Shown piece after piece: positions 17,771 to 25,602 of a stretch of 64,000 nt of DNA. Every line of letters begins with the position of its first letter. Position 1 is the first letter of the stretch. Below the pieces are notes generated by a model. The model ran no database searches. It was not told the DNA's origin and saw only the letters and a program-made list of their open reading frames with translations. The stretch is from contig NZ_CP041063.1 of NCBI RefSeq assembly GCF_011082085.1, positions 434,001 through 498,000 on the forward strand, written 5' to 3'. This DNA comes from Bacillus sp. Cs-700. GTDB lineage: Bacteria > Bacillota > Bacilli > Bacillales > Guptibacillaceae. A program made the translations under genes and the position numbers.

Positions 17771-17814
17771 GTTATTGTTTTACGATAAATACTGTTTTAC
17801 AATAAAACAATAAC
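17771..17814. promoter_or_regulatory. Long palindrome, candidate operator of the DUF2975/HTH operon
   Basis: GTTATTGTTTTA (17771-17782) and its exact complement TAAAACAATAAC (17803-17814) flank 20 bp. The octamer TGTTTTAC also occurs twice in direct orientation (17776-17783 and 17793-17800), 17 bp apart. It lies 18 bases before the start codon of the first gene, a typical place for an autoregulatory operator of the HTH protein encoded in the operon. Binding is inferred. Confidence 0.45.
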
Positions 17815-17831
17815 AAAGCGAGGTGCTAACG

Positions 17832-18311
17832 ATGAATCGAGGATCTACCTATTTTTTAAGATCAGTAGTTCTTCTGCTTGGAACTTCAGTTCTATTATTA
17901 TGTATATTTGGTTTACCCTGGATCGCTAAAGAAGCATCGGGAAATGCAGAGTTTGCTTCTCTGATCTATCCTGTTTTAATAGGAATGTACGTAGCAGCTA
18001 TCCCATTTTTTATAGCATTATTTCAGGCATTGAGACTTTTACGTTTAATTGATAAAGACGATGCGTTCTCGGTATTTTCTGTCAATGCTTTAAGGGTGAT
18101 CAAATTCTGTGCGGTGGCAATAAGTCTTGTCTATGTTATCGTTATGCCGTTTTTCTATTTCATTGGAGAGAAAGACGATGCGCCGGGAGTGATTTTAATT
18201 GGGCTCGTATTTATTTTTGCTTCACTTGTGATTGCTGTATTTACTGCTGTTCTACAGAAATTATTAAAGAGTGCCATTGAGATTAAATCTGAAAATGATT
18301 TAACGGTTTGA
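17832..18311 (+). CDS. DUF2975 membrane protein (YoaS-like)
   Basis: About 159 residues with four hydrophobic helices, arranged as in the DUF2975 family. An RxLRLIDKDDAFS-type motif in the middle (LLRLIDKDDAFSVFS) is the family signature. In Bacillus such genes sit directly before a small Xre/YozG-type regulator, exactly as here (10 bases to the next start). The function is unknown; the pair is often regarded as a membrane protein with a cognate transcription regulator. ATG at 17832 is 6 bases after GAGGTG, preferred over GTG 17823. Confidence 0.8.
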   Translation: MNRGSTYFLRSVVLLLGTSVLLLCIFGLPWIAKEASGNAEFASLIYPVLIGMYVAAIPFFIALFQALRLLRLIDKDDAFSVFSVNALRVIKFCAVAISLVYVIVMPFFYFIGEKDDAPGVILIGLVFIFASLVIAVFTAVLQKLLKSAIEIKSENDLTV

Positions 18312-18321
18312 GGTGAATAAC

Positions 18322-18543
18322 ATGGCAATTATTATTAATATTGATGTAATGCTGGCTAAAAGAAAAATGAGCGTAACCGAACTTTCAGGGAAAGTGGGAA
18401 TCACCATGGCAAACCTATCGATATTGAAAAATGGGAAGGCTAAGGCGGTTCGTTTTTCTACGTTAGAGGCGATTTGTAAAGCATTAGAATGCCAGCCAGG
18501 AGACATTTTGGAATATATGAATGAAGAAGATTCCGATGATTAA
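18322..18543 (+). CDS. Small Cro/C1-type HTH regulator (YozG-like)
   Basis: 73 residues made up almost wholly of one HTH_XRE domain. MSVTELSGKVGITMANLS carries the first helix and turn, and FSTLEAICKALECQPGDIL is the typical ending of the YozG/HTH_26 group. The ATG at 18322 follows GAGGTG. It is coupled to the DUF2975 gene and probably autoregulates the operon through the palindrome upstream of it. Confidence 0.88.
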   Translation: MAIIINIDVMLAKRKMSVTELSGKVGITMANLSILKNGKAKAVRFSTLEAICKALECQPGDILEYMNEEDSDD

Positions 18544-18567
18544 TAAGCTTAAATTGGATTTTAGACA

Positions 18568-19386
18568 ATGAGAGCAATGAAGCAACTCGGCCATTTTGGT
18601 GTGGAGCAAGCGCTATCTTGTTTGTTTCCTGTTGTTATCTTCGCTTCTTTAGCCGTCACACAAATAATTTCATTACCTTTCCTACCACGTTATGATTGGC
18701 TGCTTATTATTTGCCTTTTTATGCAGTGGGGGATGGTACGCTCAGGTCTTGAAACGCTCGATGAACTAAAGGTGATTACATTGTTTCATATCATCGGGCT
18801 AGCGCTTGAACTCTTTAAAGTGCATATGGGTTCCTGGTCATACCCTGACGAGGGCTATACAAAAATACTAGGAGTTCCTTTGTATAGTGGCTTTATGTAC
18901 GCAAGTGTCGCAAGTTATCTTTGTCAGGCGTGGAGGAGGTTGCATATTCAGCTCATCAACTGGCCGTCAAATTGGATTGTTGTCCCTTTATCAGCTAGCA
19001 TTTATTTAAATTTTTTTACTCATCACTATTGGATTGATGTCCGCTGGTGGTTATCTGGTCTCGTGATCATCGTATTCTGGAAATCATGGGTTACATACGA
19101 GGTTAACTGGAGTCAGTACCGTATGCCAATTGCTCTTTCTTTTGTTCTGATCGGTTTTTTTATATGGATTGCAGAAAATATTGCTACCTTCTTTGGCGCC
19201 TGGGAGTATCCGAATCAAACAGAAGCTTGGAGTCTCGTTCATTTAGGTAAAGTAAGCTCTTGGCTTTTGCTTGTCATAGTGAGTTTTCTTATCGTAGCCA
19301 CGTTAAAACGTGTCAAAGGAGAAAGTAGATCAAGCTGGCAAGAAAATTTATTTGTTCATAAGGATAGCGAGAAATTGCATGAGTGA
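18568..19386 (+). CDS. DUF817 family integral membrane protein
   Basis: 272 residues with about eight hydrophobic helices. The central region LELFKVHMGSWSYP, then GVPLYSGFMYASVASYLCQAWRR, is what I recall as the hallmark of DUF817. A second GAWEYPNQTEAW motif near residue 220 is a similar Trp-Tyr-Pro pattern. No enzyme activity is known for the family. Its stop overlaps the next frame (GTG at 19383). It is not obviously related to the carotenoid genes, despite a superficial resemblance to CruF-like membrane proteins. Confidence 0.75.
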   Translation: MRAMKQLGHFGVEQALSCLFPVVIFASLAVTQIISLPFLPRYDWLLIICLFMQWGMVRSGLETLDELKVITLFHIIGLALELFKVHMGSWSYPDEGYTKILGVPLYSGFMYASVASYLCQAWRRLHIQLINWPSNWIVVPLSASIYLNFFTHHYWIDVRWWLSGLVIIVFWKSWVTYEVNWSQYRMPIALSFVLIGFFIWIAENIATFFGAWEYPNQTEAWSLVHLGKVSSWLLLVIVSFLIVATLKRVKGESRSSWQENLFVHKDSEKLHE

Positions 19387-19838
19387 TTGGAGAAAGGATA
19401 GTAGATCTTATGTTACCAAATGTCGAATGCTTAGGTTGTAAATTAGCCAATAAAATGGACCCTGTTCATGTGATTTATGAAGATGCTCAGGTTTGTTGCT
19501 TTTTAGATATCGAACCTTTTAATGAAGGTCACACGTTAATCTTACCGAAGAGGCATTTCCAAGATGTCGAGGAGTTAGACCTATTAACAGCAAATGCCAT
19601 TATGAAAGCTTCAATGAAAATTTCAAAAGCACTCAAGCAGCTATTCGCTCCAGATGGCATAAGTATTTGCCAAAATGGTGGTCAATTTAACGATTTAGGT
19701 CATTATCATATGCATTTGATTCCAAGGTTTCATGGTCAACCATTTTATAACGAAGCAGAAATTGACAATGCCAAGGAGAAGCAGAACCTTAAAAAAACTA
19801 AGACTAATTTAATGAAGCAATTACATGGTGATCAGTGA
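19383..19838 (+). CDS. HIT family hydrolase
   Basis: About 151 residues (142 if the ATG at 19410 is used). Nucleotide-binding HIT protein: CLGCKLANK near the start (a CxxC zinc-type pair often seen in Hit), FLDIEPFNEGHTLILPKRH, and the histidine triad as GHYHMHLIPRF. Members hydrolyse dinucleoside polyphosphates or AMP-amino conjugates. The start is uncertain: GTG 19383 overlaps the upstream stop, while ATG 19410 lies 11 bases from AGAAAGGA. Cytoplasmic. Confidence 0.85.
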   Translation: MIGERIVDLMLPNVECLGCKLANKMDPVHVIYEDAQVCCFLDIEPFNEGHTLILPKRHFQDVEELDLLTANAIMKASMKISKALKQLFAPDGISICQNGGQFNDLGHYHMHLIPRFHGQPFYNEAEIDNAKEKQNLKKTKTNLMKQLHGDQ

Positions 19839-19871
19839 GACTGATAGAGATGTAGGATTGTATAAGAGGAA

Positions 19872-19909
19872 AAAGCTATCATATGACTCTGTCATGGATG
19901 GCTTTTTTT
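19872..19909 (+). terminator. Terminator after the HIT gene
   Basis: AAGCTATC-AT-ATGAC pairs imperfectly with GTCAT-G-GATGGCTT and is followed by seven T. Confidence 0.6.
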
Positions 19910-19945
19910 ATCAAGTGGGCTAAATGATGGGATAGGGAGAGGATT

Positions 19946-20221
19946 ATGATGAAAGCGAAAGCAGTTTTAAGTTTAAAGCTAGCATTGTTTTTGCAGATCA
20001 TATGGTATGTCATGTTTTTTACTAATTTTATTGGAGTTATGGGTTCTCGGATTCCGTTACTACAAAATATAATATGGCTGGGAATACCGTTGGTTGGAAT
20101 AATTACTTCTTTAATTTATTTATTGAAATTTAGTTTTAATAGGGTTGTAATTACTACTCTTTCCTTATCACTACCGATTTGTCTATTATGGATATTCATT
20201 TCTGGTATAAGTAAAATGTAA
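19946..20221 (+). CDS. Small membrane protein of unknown function (91 aa)
   Basis: Preceded by AGGGAGAGGAT. Three hydrophobic segments (about residues 10-30, 40-60 and 66-88) predict an integral membrane protein. No recognisable family motif. It may be co-transcribed with the next small membrane protein, 31 bases downstream. ATG at 19949 is an equally good start. Confidence 0.55.
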   Translation: MMKAKAVLSLKLALFLQIIWYVMFFTNFIGVMGSRIPLLQNIIWLGIPLVGIITSLIYLLKFSFNRVVITTLSLSLPICLLWIFISGISKM

Positions 20222-20252
20222 TTCATTATCAATTTTTGAGGAGCCGAGAGAA

Positions 20253-20507
20253 ATGAAAATGTCCGCCTGGATTTTATTGGTATTACATACAGTTATCCTA
20301 TTGCTTTGGGTAATGAACTCTAAATATTTGTTCTCATTTTTTGGTGTTGTGATTTGGGCTTTTTTAGTAGTCATAGGTTTTATTGTACAAAAACAGTTAA
20401 ATGGGCAGTTGTTCATAAAGGTATCATTGTTGGCTTCAAGTTACCTTTTGGTAGTACTGATTGGAGTTACAGTTGGGATCTACTATGTTACAAGTTCGAT
20501 GCCTTAA
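20253..20507 (+). CDS. Small membrane protein of unknown function (84 aa)
   Basis: Preceded by GAGGAGCCGAGAGAA. Three hydrophobic helices cover nearly all of the sequence. It is similar in size and build to the preceding gene product, but I see no clear sequence repeat between the two. No function can be assigned. Confidence 0.55.
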   Translation: MKMSAWILLVLHTVILLLWVMNSKYLFSFFGVVIWAFLVVIGFIVQKQLNGQLFIKVSLLASSYLLVVLIGVTVGIYYVTSSMP

Positions 20508-20577
20508 TTCTTTATAATTAAAGGGATTCTCTCTAGAATATGGAAGATTTAATAAACATCATTTAGGAGGTAGTGAA

Positions 20578-20967
20578 ATGGTTTTTGAAATGACTACTCA
20601 AGTTCGTGTTTCCAACATGGCAGAGGGGCGTAAGTGGTATGAGACTTTTTTAAATAAGGAACCTGATTTTATTCCTCATGAGGGATTTGCGGAATGGGAA
20701 CTCATGCCTGGATGCTGGTTACAAGTAGCAGAAGGGAAAGTAACGGAAGGGAATGGCCCTTTGCGGTTAGGGGTTACTGATATTTCAGCCGAAAGGGAGC
20801 GATTAATGCAGCACTTAAACATGGAAAAGTTTGAAATACATTCGAGGTCAGAAGTTCCAGTTAAATGGGGGACATTCACAGATCCCTGGGGAAACCGTCT
20901 GGGTTTTTTTGAATACCTGGATAAGAATGAAGAAGAAAAACAAAGGAAATCGATAATAGGCCTATAA
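20578..20967 (+). CDS. VOC/glyoxalase-fold protein
   Basis: 129 residues, single vicinal-oxygen-chelate domain made of two beta-alpha-beta-beta-beta halves: TTQVRVSNMAEGRKWYETFL at the start, and TFTDPWGNRLGFFEY at the end, the typical closing strand with a possible Glu ligand. The substrate is unknown; small stand-alone VOC proteins can be isomerases, dioxygenases or binding proteins. TTAGGAGGTAGTGAA precedes the ATG. Confidence 0.82.
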   Translation: MVFEMTTQVRVSNMAEGRKWYETFLNKEPDFIPHEGFAEWELMPGCWLQVAEGKVTEGNGPLRLGVTDISAERERLMQHLNMEKFEIHSRSEVPVKWGTFTDPWGNRLGFFEYLDKNEEEKQRKSIIGL

Positions 20968-21037
20968 AAAAAGATGATTTTTAAAACTAGATGGCGCTTA
21001 TATAAAATCAAGTTCAATTTGTGTAGGAGGTCAATTG

Positions 21038-21388
21038 ATGATTGAGAGAATTGATACGCTGTGCATGAAAGTAAAAAACGTTGAGAAATCAAGTGATTGG
21101 TACGAAAATTTATTAGGTTTCTCGGTGGTTTTTAAGGGTGAAGGGTATCGTGTTTTAAGGGTTGGGGATGGAAGCAATGTACCGTTAACTATCGAAGAAG
21201 GAAACGTAACCCATAACGCGGATCAAAGTTATCCAATCTTTTACTCAAAGGACATTCAAGGATTATATAAAAAACTGAAGGAGCATAATGTCAGAGTTAG
21301 TGAACTACATGACGATGGTGTCAATCACTTCTTCGATTTCTTTGATATGGATGATAATAAACTTCAAGTTTGTTATTTTAAAGAGTAA
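21038..21388 (+). CDS. VOC/glyoxalase-fold protein
   Basis: About 116 residues. VKNVEKSSDWYENLLGF is the classic opening of a glyoxalase-like domain, and FFDFFDMDDNKLQVCYF is the closing motif. The ATG at 21038 lies 7 bases after TAGGAGG; a TTG at 21035 is in frame but less likely. It is a second VOC gene in tandem with the previous one, suggesting related small-molecule roles, though their sequences differ considerably. Confidence 0.82.
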   Translation: MIERIDTLCMKVKNVEKSSDWYENLLGFSVVFKGEGYRVLRVGDGSNVPLTIEEGNVTHNADQSYPIFYSKDIQGLYKKLKEHNVRVSELHDDGVNHFFDFFDMDDNKLQVCYFKE

Positions 21389-21494
21389 TAACAAGAGACT
21401 GAATAGCCTATGAACAGCTAGTAGTAACACGTTGTATAGGGAGAGTTTAAAATAAATCACAAATTACCACTTAAGTGAAAAATGGAGGCTTTGA

Positions 21495-22133
21495 ATGGGG
21501 AAGTTGTTTTTGTATAGTGATCAAATTATTGAATCTCCTGAAAATCAACGATTAGACTCATTACTTTTTAATGGAATGGAAACGGAAAAAATTAAGGTTG
21601 GTTATATTCCATCAACGAAAGATAAAGATAAAAAGTATTTTCGTACAAAAGTGGATTACTACCAGAATTACGGTGTTTCGGATATTATGTTTTTTGATTT
21701 ATACGCTGAATTTACTTCAAATAATATTAACAAGCTCATGGAATGTGACATTATCCATCTTTCTGCAGGAAACCCGATTGAGTTTAAGAAAGCGATTAAA
21801 CAACGCAAAATGGAACAGGTTTTATGGGATTATTATCATAGCGGAGGAATCATTGTTGGCGTAAGTGGCGGTGCCGTTCAACTTGGTCAGTCTACTAGAT
21901 TATTTCATCTTTTTAAGGGTTCAGACTGTGTGGAGTCTTCTGATGCCCTAAAGATGGTGAATTTTGAATTTCTCCCCCATTACAATCGTTGGAATAATGA
22001 CTTTAAACAAGAGGTTCTAGCATACTCAAAAAGAACGGGAACAAGAATTTTATGCGTGAATGACGGAGATGGCGTTATAGTCAATGGGGAGAACATCCAA
22101 ATGATCGGTGACATTAAGGTAATTGGCGGATAA
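21495..22133 (+). CDS. Peptidase S51-like protein (dipeptidase E family)
   Basis: 212 residues. The nucleophile elbow is GVSGGAVQLG near residue 120, preceded by HLSAGNP, matching the fold of dipeptidase E and cyanophycinase (family S51). HYNRWN, near residue 160, would carry the catalytic His. No signal peptide. It is somewhat divergent from true PepE, so Asp-X dipeptide cleavage is only plausible. AATGGAGGCTTTGA precedes the ATG. Confidence 0.72.
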   Translation: MGKLFLYSDQIIESPENQRLDSLLFNGMETEKIKVGYIPSTKDKDKKYFRTKVDYYQNYGVSDIMFFDLYAEFTSNNINKLMECDIIHLSAGNPIEFKKAIKQRKMEQVLWDYYHSGGIIVGVSGGAVQLGQSTRLFHLFKGSDCVESSDALKMVNFEFLPHYNRWNNDFKQEVLAYSKRTGTRILCVNDGDGVIVNGENIQMIGDIKVIGG

Positions 22134-22152
22134 GTGAAAAGCTGAGAAATAG

Positions 22153-22191
22153 CGAAGGGAAACCCATAAACGGCTTTCCCTTCGTTTTTTT
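22153..22191. terminator. Terminator between the S51-like gene and carotenoid cluster II
   Basis: CGAAGGGAAA pairs with TTTCCCTTCG and is followed by seven T on the plus strand. On the minus strand it lies just beyond the end of the crt operon, so it may serve both converging units. Confidence 0.8.
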
Positions 22192-22198
22192 ATCTTTA

Positions 22199-23671
22199 TT
22201 AAACCGTAGAATGATCTTCTTGTATAATCTTTTCAGCGACATTTTTCCCACTAATTACGACCATCGGTGATCCGCCTCCTGGATGCGTACTTCCTCCTGC
22301 AAAGAAGAGATTCGCGATATCCTTTGATTGATTCGATGGACGGAGAAAGCTGTTTTTTAGTGAATTCGAGGAAATACCGTATAATGCTCCTCGAAAAGCG
22401 TGAAACCTTTCTTGAATCTCTTCAGGTCCAATGATCTTCTCAACAACAAGATGGTCTCGAATCGAGAGCCCGTACTTTTCCAATTTATCATAGACTTTTT
22501 CTTTATAAGCTTCTAAAGAAATACGGTTCTCTTTCGTAAGAGGTGGGGCGTTAACTAAAATAAAAAGATTATCACCTTCTGGAGAGACGGAAGGATCCGT
22601 GACAGAAGAATTTGAGATGTAAATTGTCGGATCGTCTGGCCACTGCCCGTTAAATAGCGTTTCAAACTCTTGAGCGTAATTCTTTGAAAAGTAAACTTGA
22701 TGGTGCTCGAGGTTTTTTAACTTTGTTGATAGCCCGGCCATAATCACAAAAGCTGAAATTGATGGAGAAGACCGCTCGATTTTCTTGTTAGGCATTGATG
22801 GTCGATTTTTCTCATCTACTAAGTTCGGATAGGCGTGAAGCAAGTCTCCATTAATAATGACATGATCGATTGGAAGCGATGCGGTCGCTGTATCAATTCG
22901 GCGCGCTTTTTTGTTCTCAATGTGTATGTTCGTTACCTGTGAATTAAGGTGAAAAGTAACGCCCAGATCCTTCGCTGCCATTTCAAGACTTTTTGCAAGC
23001 TTCGTGTTTCCACCCTTTACATAATAGACACCTTGTACCATTTCAAGATAGCCAATCATGGCAAATGTTGCAGGTGCTTGATAGGGGGATGAACCTATAT
23101 ACGTCGAATAACGATTAAAGGCTTTTAATAAGAGCGGGTGCTTAAAATAGCGTTCGTGAAAATGGTTCATTTTTTCTAGTGGCCGCACTTGAACCACAGC
23201 GTTAAAGAGACCGGGAGACAAGTAATCCTGCCATTTCGTAAACATCCTCGGAAAGAACGAGTTCTTAGATAAATAATAGAGCCGTTCGATTTCCTTTAAA
23301 TAGGCATGATAGTTCTCAGCAGCAAACGGATCAAGCTTATGTAGTTGGCTTTTCATATATGCATCATCGGTACTCATCATAAAAGATTGTCCATCATGAT
23401 CCACGTTTTTTGTATGATTATCGAGTTTTATCCAGCTGTAATAATTTCTAGGGTTAAGGTTTGCTTCTTCAAAAATAGAATCAAACACTTCAGGCATGGT
23501 CATCGTGTTTGGACCAAAATCAAAATGATGTGTACCTATTTTAACGGGCATCATTTTTCCACCTGTATAAGAATTTTTTTCAAAAACGTGTACATCGTAT
23601 CCTTTGCTTGCTAGTTTAATCGAGGCAGACAGTCCACCGAGTCCAGCCCCGATAATTGCAATTGTTTTCAT
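22199..23671 (-). CDS. CrtN-family carotenoid desaturase/oxygenase (paralogue 4)
   Basis: About 490 residues. N-terminal IAIIGAGLGGLSASI flavin fold, FDFGPNTMTMPEVF, YIGSSPYQAPATFAM, YYVKGGNTKLAKSL, and C-terminal FAGGSTHPGGGSPMVV. It is the last gene of the minus-strand operon; ATG at 23671 overlaps the glycosyltransferase stop (ATGA) and is preceded by GGAAAGGAAGAAC. It is the most divergent of the four paralogues around the substrate region. It may act as an additional end-group oxidase (CrtNc-like) or in oxidising the aldehyde to the acid, but this is inference. Confidence 0.82.
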   Translation of the reverse strand: MKTIAIIGAGLGGLSASIKLASKGYDVHVFEKNSYTGGKMMPVKIGTHHFDFGPNTMTMPEVFDSIFEEANLNPRNYYSWIKLDNHTKNVDHDGQSFMMSTDDAYMKSQLHKLDPFAAENYHAYLKEIERLYYLSKNSFFPRMFTKWQDYLSPGLFNAVVQVRPLEKMNHFHERYFKHPLLLKAFNRYSTYIGSSPYQAPATFAMIGYLEMVQGVYYVKGGNTKLAKSLEMAAKDLGVTFHLNSQVTNIHIENKKARRIDTATASLPIDHVIINGDLLHAYPNLVDEKNRPSMPNKKIERSSPSISAFVIMAGLSTKLKNLEHHQVYFSKNYAQEFETLFNGQWPDDPTIYISNSSVTDPSVSPEGDNLFILVNAPPLTKENRISLEAYKEKVYDKLEKYGLSIRDHLVVEKIIGPEEIQERFHAFRGALYGISSNSLKNSFLRPSNQSKDIANLFFAGGSTHPGGGSPMVVISGKNVAEKIIQEDHSTV

Positions 23672-24780
23672 GAGTAAGTTCTTCCTTTCCAAACATACCC
23701 CTTCTGTTTTAAGCCAGTTCGCATGGAATGGATCAGAAGCGTCATAAATGCAATAGCGCTAAGTGGCATGAGAAATGCTAGCGTCATTTTCTGATTCGTT
23801 CTCCCATCAATCCATAGTTTTTGTAAAACGATAAGTACGTAGGGGATAAATAAAGTGAGTTGAAGTGAGTCTGTCATAAAGGTATAAAGTCCAATCGATA
23901 GTAGAACAAGCGGTCCGACATAAAAGAGACCGTAAAAAATAAAAAGCATCATTATTAGAAACCGAGAGCGTCCAAGACCTGGAAACAAATTTTTCGTGAA
24001 ACCTTCCCATACTTCTCGATTTGTTTGATACATGTAGCACGTGACCATGTTCGTAATATTCGCAAGGAGGACCTTATGTCCTTTTTTCTTAAATGCTTTT
24101 GCTAAATCAATATCATCAAGTAGTGTTTCTTGAATGCTCGCATGACCACCTACCTGCTTGTATGCTTCCTGATGCACCATAATAAATGCCCCATGAGCTG
24201 CGGTGAAGGAGGGGAGCGTTGTTCCGTTTGCTGGACCTATTGGAAGATGGAAATGAACAACAAAATGTTGAAGTGGTACAAGTAGCTTTTCGAGAAAAAG
24301 GCTGACTGGAAATGCAGGGAAACCTGTTAACATAGAAGCCTTACGCTTTTTCATAAGAGAGAGTGCTGCTTGAATGGCACTAGGCGACAAACGTAAGTCA
24401 GCATCATGAAAAAGCAAATAGTCTCCTTTCGCATGTTCACTAAGCTGATGACAAGCGTATACTTTACCAGTCCATCCTTCAGGAAGTTCTTTCCCTTGTA
24501 CAATGGTAAACCGCTGATCGTTTTTTGTATATTTAAAAAGTAAATCCAGCGTTTGATCCGTAGAGTGATCATCCAGAAGGAGAAATTCGATGTTTTGATA
24601 CGTCAGCTTTTTTAAACTTTGGACAAGCTCACTTACGTTACGTTCCTCATCACGAAGGGGGACAAGAATGGATACTAGCCCATTCTCGTCCCCCGTCCCT
24701 TTAAGGCGTGGCATGAATAACGAATTAATGATCGTCCAAAGAAGAAATACGCCAAGAATACATGTATAAATAAGTATCAT
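23668..24780 (-). CDS. crtQ: Family 2 glycosyltransferase, CrtQ-like
   Basis: 370 residues. An N-terminal membrane helix (1-20) precedes the GT-A domain: SILVPLRDEERN, LLLDDHSTD, HDADLRL (the DxD metal site) and ETLLDDIDLAKAF. Three or four C-terminal membrane helices follow. The ending KGYVWKGRTYS resembles the end of S. aureus CrtQ, which glucosylates diaponeurosporenoate. It sits between the CruF-like gene and a desaturase gene, overlapping both by 1-4 bases. The role in glycosylating the carotenoid acid is well supported by context; the sugar is unknown. Confidence 0.82.
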   Translation of the reverse strand: MILIYTCILGVFLLWTIINSLFMPRLKGTGDENGLVSILVPLRDEERNVSELVQSLKKLTYQNIEFLLLDDHSTDQTLDLLFKYTKNDQRFTIVQGKELPEGWTGKVYACHQLSEHAKGDYLLFHDADLRLSPSAIQAALSLMKKRKASMLTGFPAFPVSLFLEKLLVPLQHFVVHFHLPIGPANGTTLPSFTAAHGAFIMVHQEAYKQVGGHASIQETLLDDIDLAKAFKKKGHKVLLANITNMVTCYMYQTNREVWEGFTKNLFPGLGRSRFLIMMLFIFYGLFYVGPLVLLSIGLYTFMTDSLQLTLFIPYVLIVLQKLWIDGRTNQKMTLAFLMPLSAIAFMTLLIHSMRTGLKQKGYVWKGRTYS

Positions 24781-25532
24781 TAGACAATCACCTCTTCGAC
24801 TGTAGCATTTTGCTGATTTATTTTCTTCTTATAGGTTAGTAATAGAAGCAGTGTCGGAATAGATGTTAGTAAACAAGCAAGCCAGAGTCCGTCAAGCAAT
24901 GCTAAGAAAATAAACATCCCCATTACCATTCCAAACAACATTGCCATTCGGTGTTTCCATACGTAGAAAGAAGCTTGATCAGGCACTTTATTCCGCACAT
25001 AAAGAGGGTAGAGCAAAAGATGGAAAAAGAGAGATACCCAGAACCACCCGGTGAAATTTTGGAAAGGAACGTTATAATAAACGCCATTTCCCTCCCAACC
25101 CCAGTAGCCTTTTACTAAATAAGCGACAGGATCAATGATTAAATCAATTAAAACTGCAATGAGCGCGCCTGTTAGAGCATAGACGATCCATTTTATATAG
25201 CTTTCTTTCATTTTTTCGATGATTTGCATTGATAAAACATGGGTGACAGCGATCACCATAATCCATGCAAAGCCAATGCCGACTGGAACCTCAGCAATTT
25301 TAAAACCAAAATCACCTGAATAAACATATTGGCCGAAGATAAGTCCATAATGGACGCCAAGACCTTCTGCCAACATACTAATTACAAAGATAAAGGAGGC
25401 AAAAGATAGCCCCCATAAAGATCCGAAAGTACGTATAAAATAGATGCTGCCTAGTATTCCACAAAGGATGAGGAAAAAGGCATTTGCCCAATTAAGAAAT
25501 GGGGGAAGCAGGTCGAATCCTACTAGGATCAA
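24780..25532 (-). CDS. CruF-like carotenoid biosynthesis membrane protein (DUF422); N-terminus probably frameshifted
   Basis: About 250 residues with seven or so membrane helices. LGVHYGLIFGQYVYSG and DPVAYLVKGYWGWEGNGVYY are signature stretches of the DUF422/CruF family, which includes carotenoid 1',2'-hydratases. The annotated frame begins at a TTG with no convincing ribosome binding site. A much better start, ATG at 25585 with AAAGGA upstream and 17 bases after the crtP stop, lies in another frame. One extra base in the A-run at 25547-25551 would join it to this frame and complete the first helix. Either the sequence has an error or the gene is truncated here. Confidence 0.75.
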   Translation of the reverse strand: MILVGFDLLPPFLNWANAFFLILCGILGSIYFIRTFGSLWGLSFASFIFVISMLAEGLGVHYGLIFGQYVYSGDFGFKIAEVPVGIGFAWIMVIAVTHVLSMQIIEKMKESYIKWIVYALTGALIAVLIDLIIDPVAYLVKGYWGWEGNGVYYNVPFQNFTGWFWVSLFFHLLLYPLYVRNKVPDQASFYVWKHRMAMLFGMVMGMFIFLALLDGLWLACLLTSIPTLLLLLTYKKKINQQNATVEEVIV

Positions 25533-25602
25533 CCCGCAGCAGTACCAAAAATAAAAAGTCGAAAAATAATATTATCCCAATTCATGCTGCGAAGGTCCTT
25601 TC

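Noticed and set aside
18568-19386. Second CruF-like carotenoid membrane protein
   Set aside because: Superficially similar (Trp/Tyr-rich membrane protein near crt genes), but the GVPLYSGFMYASV region fits DUF817 rather than DUF422.
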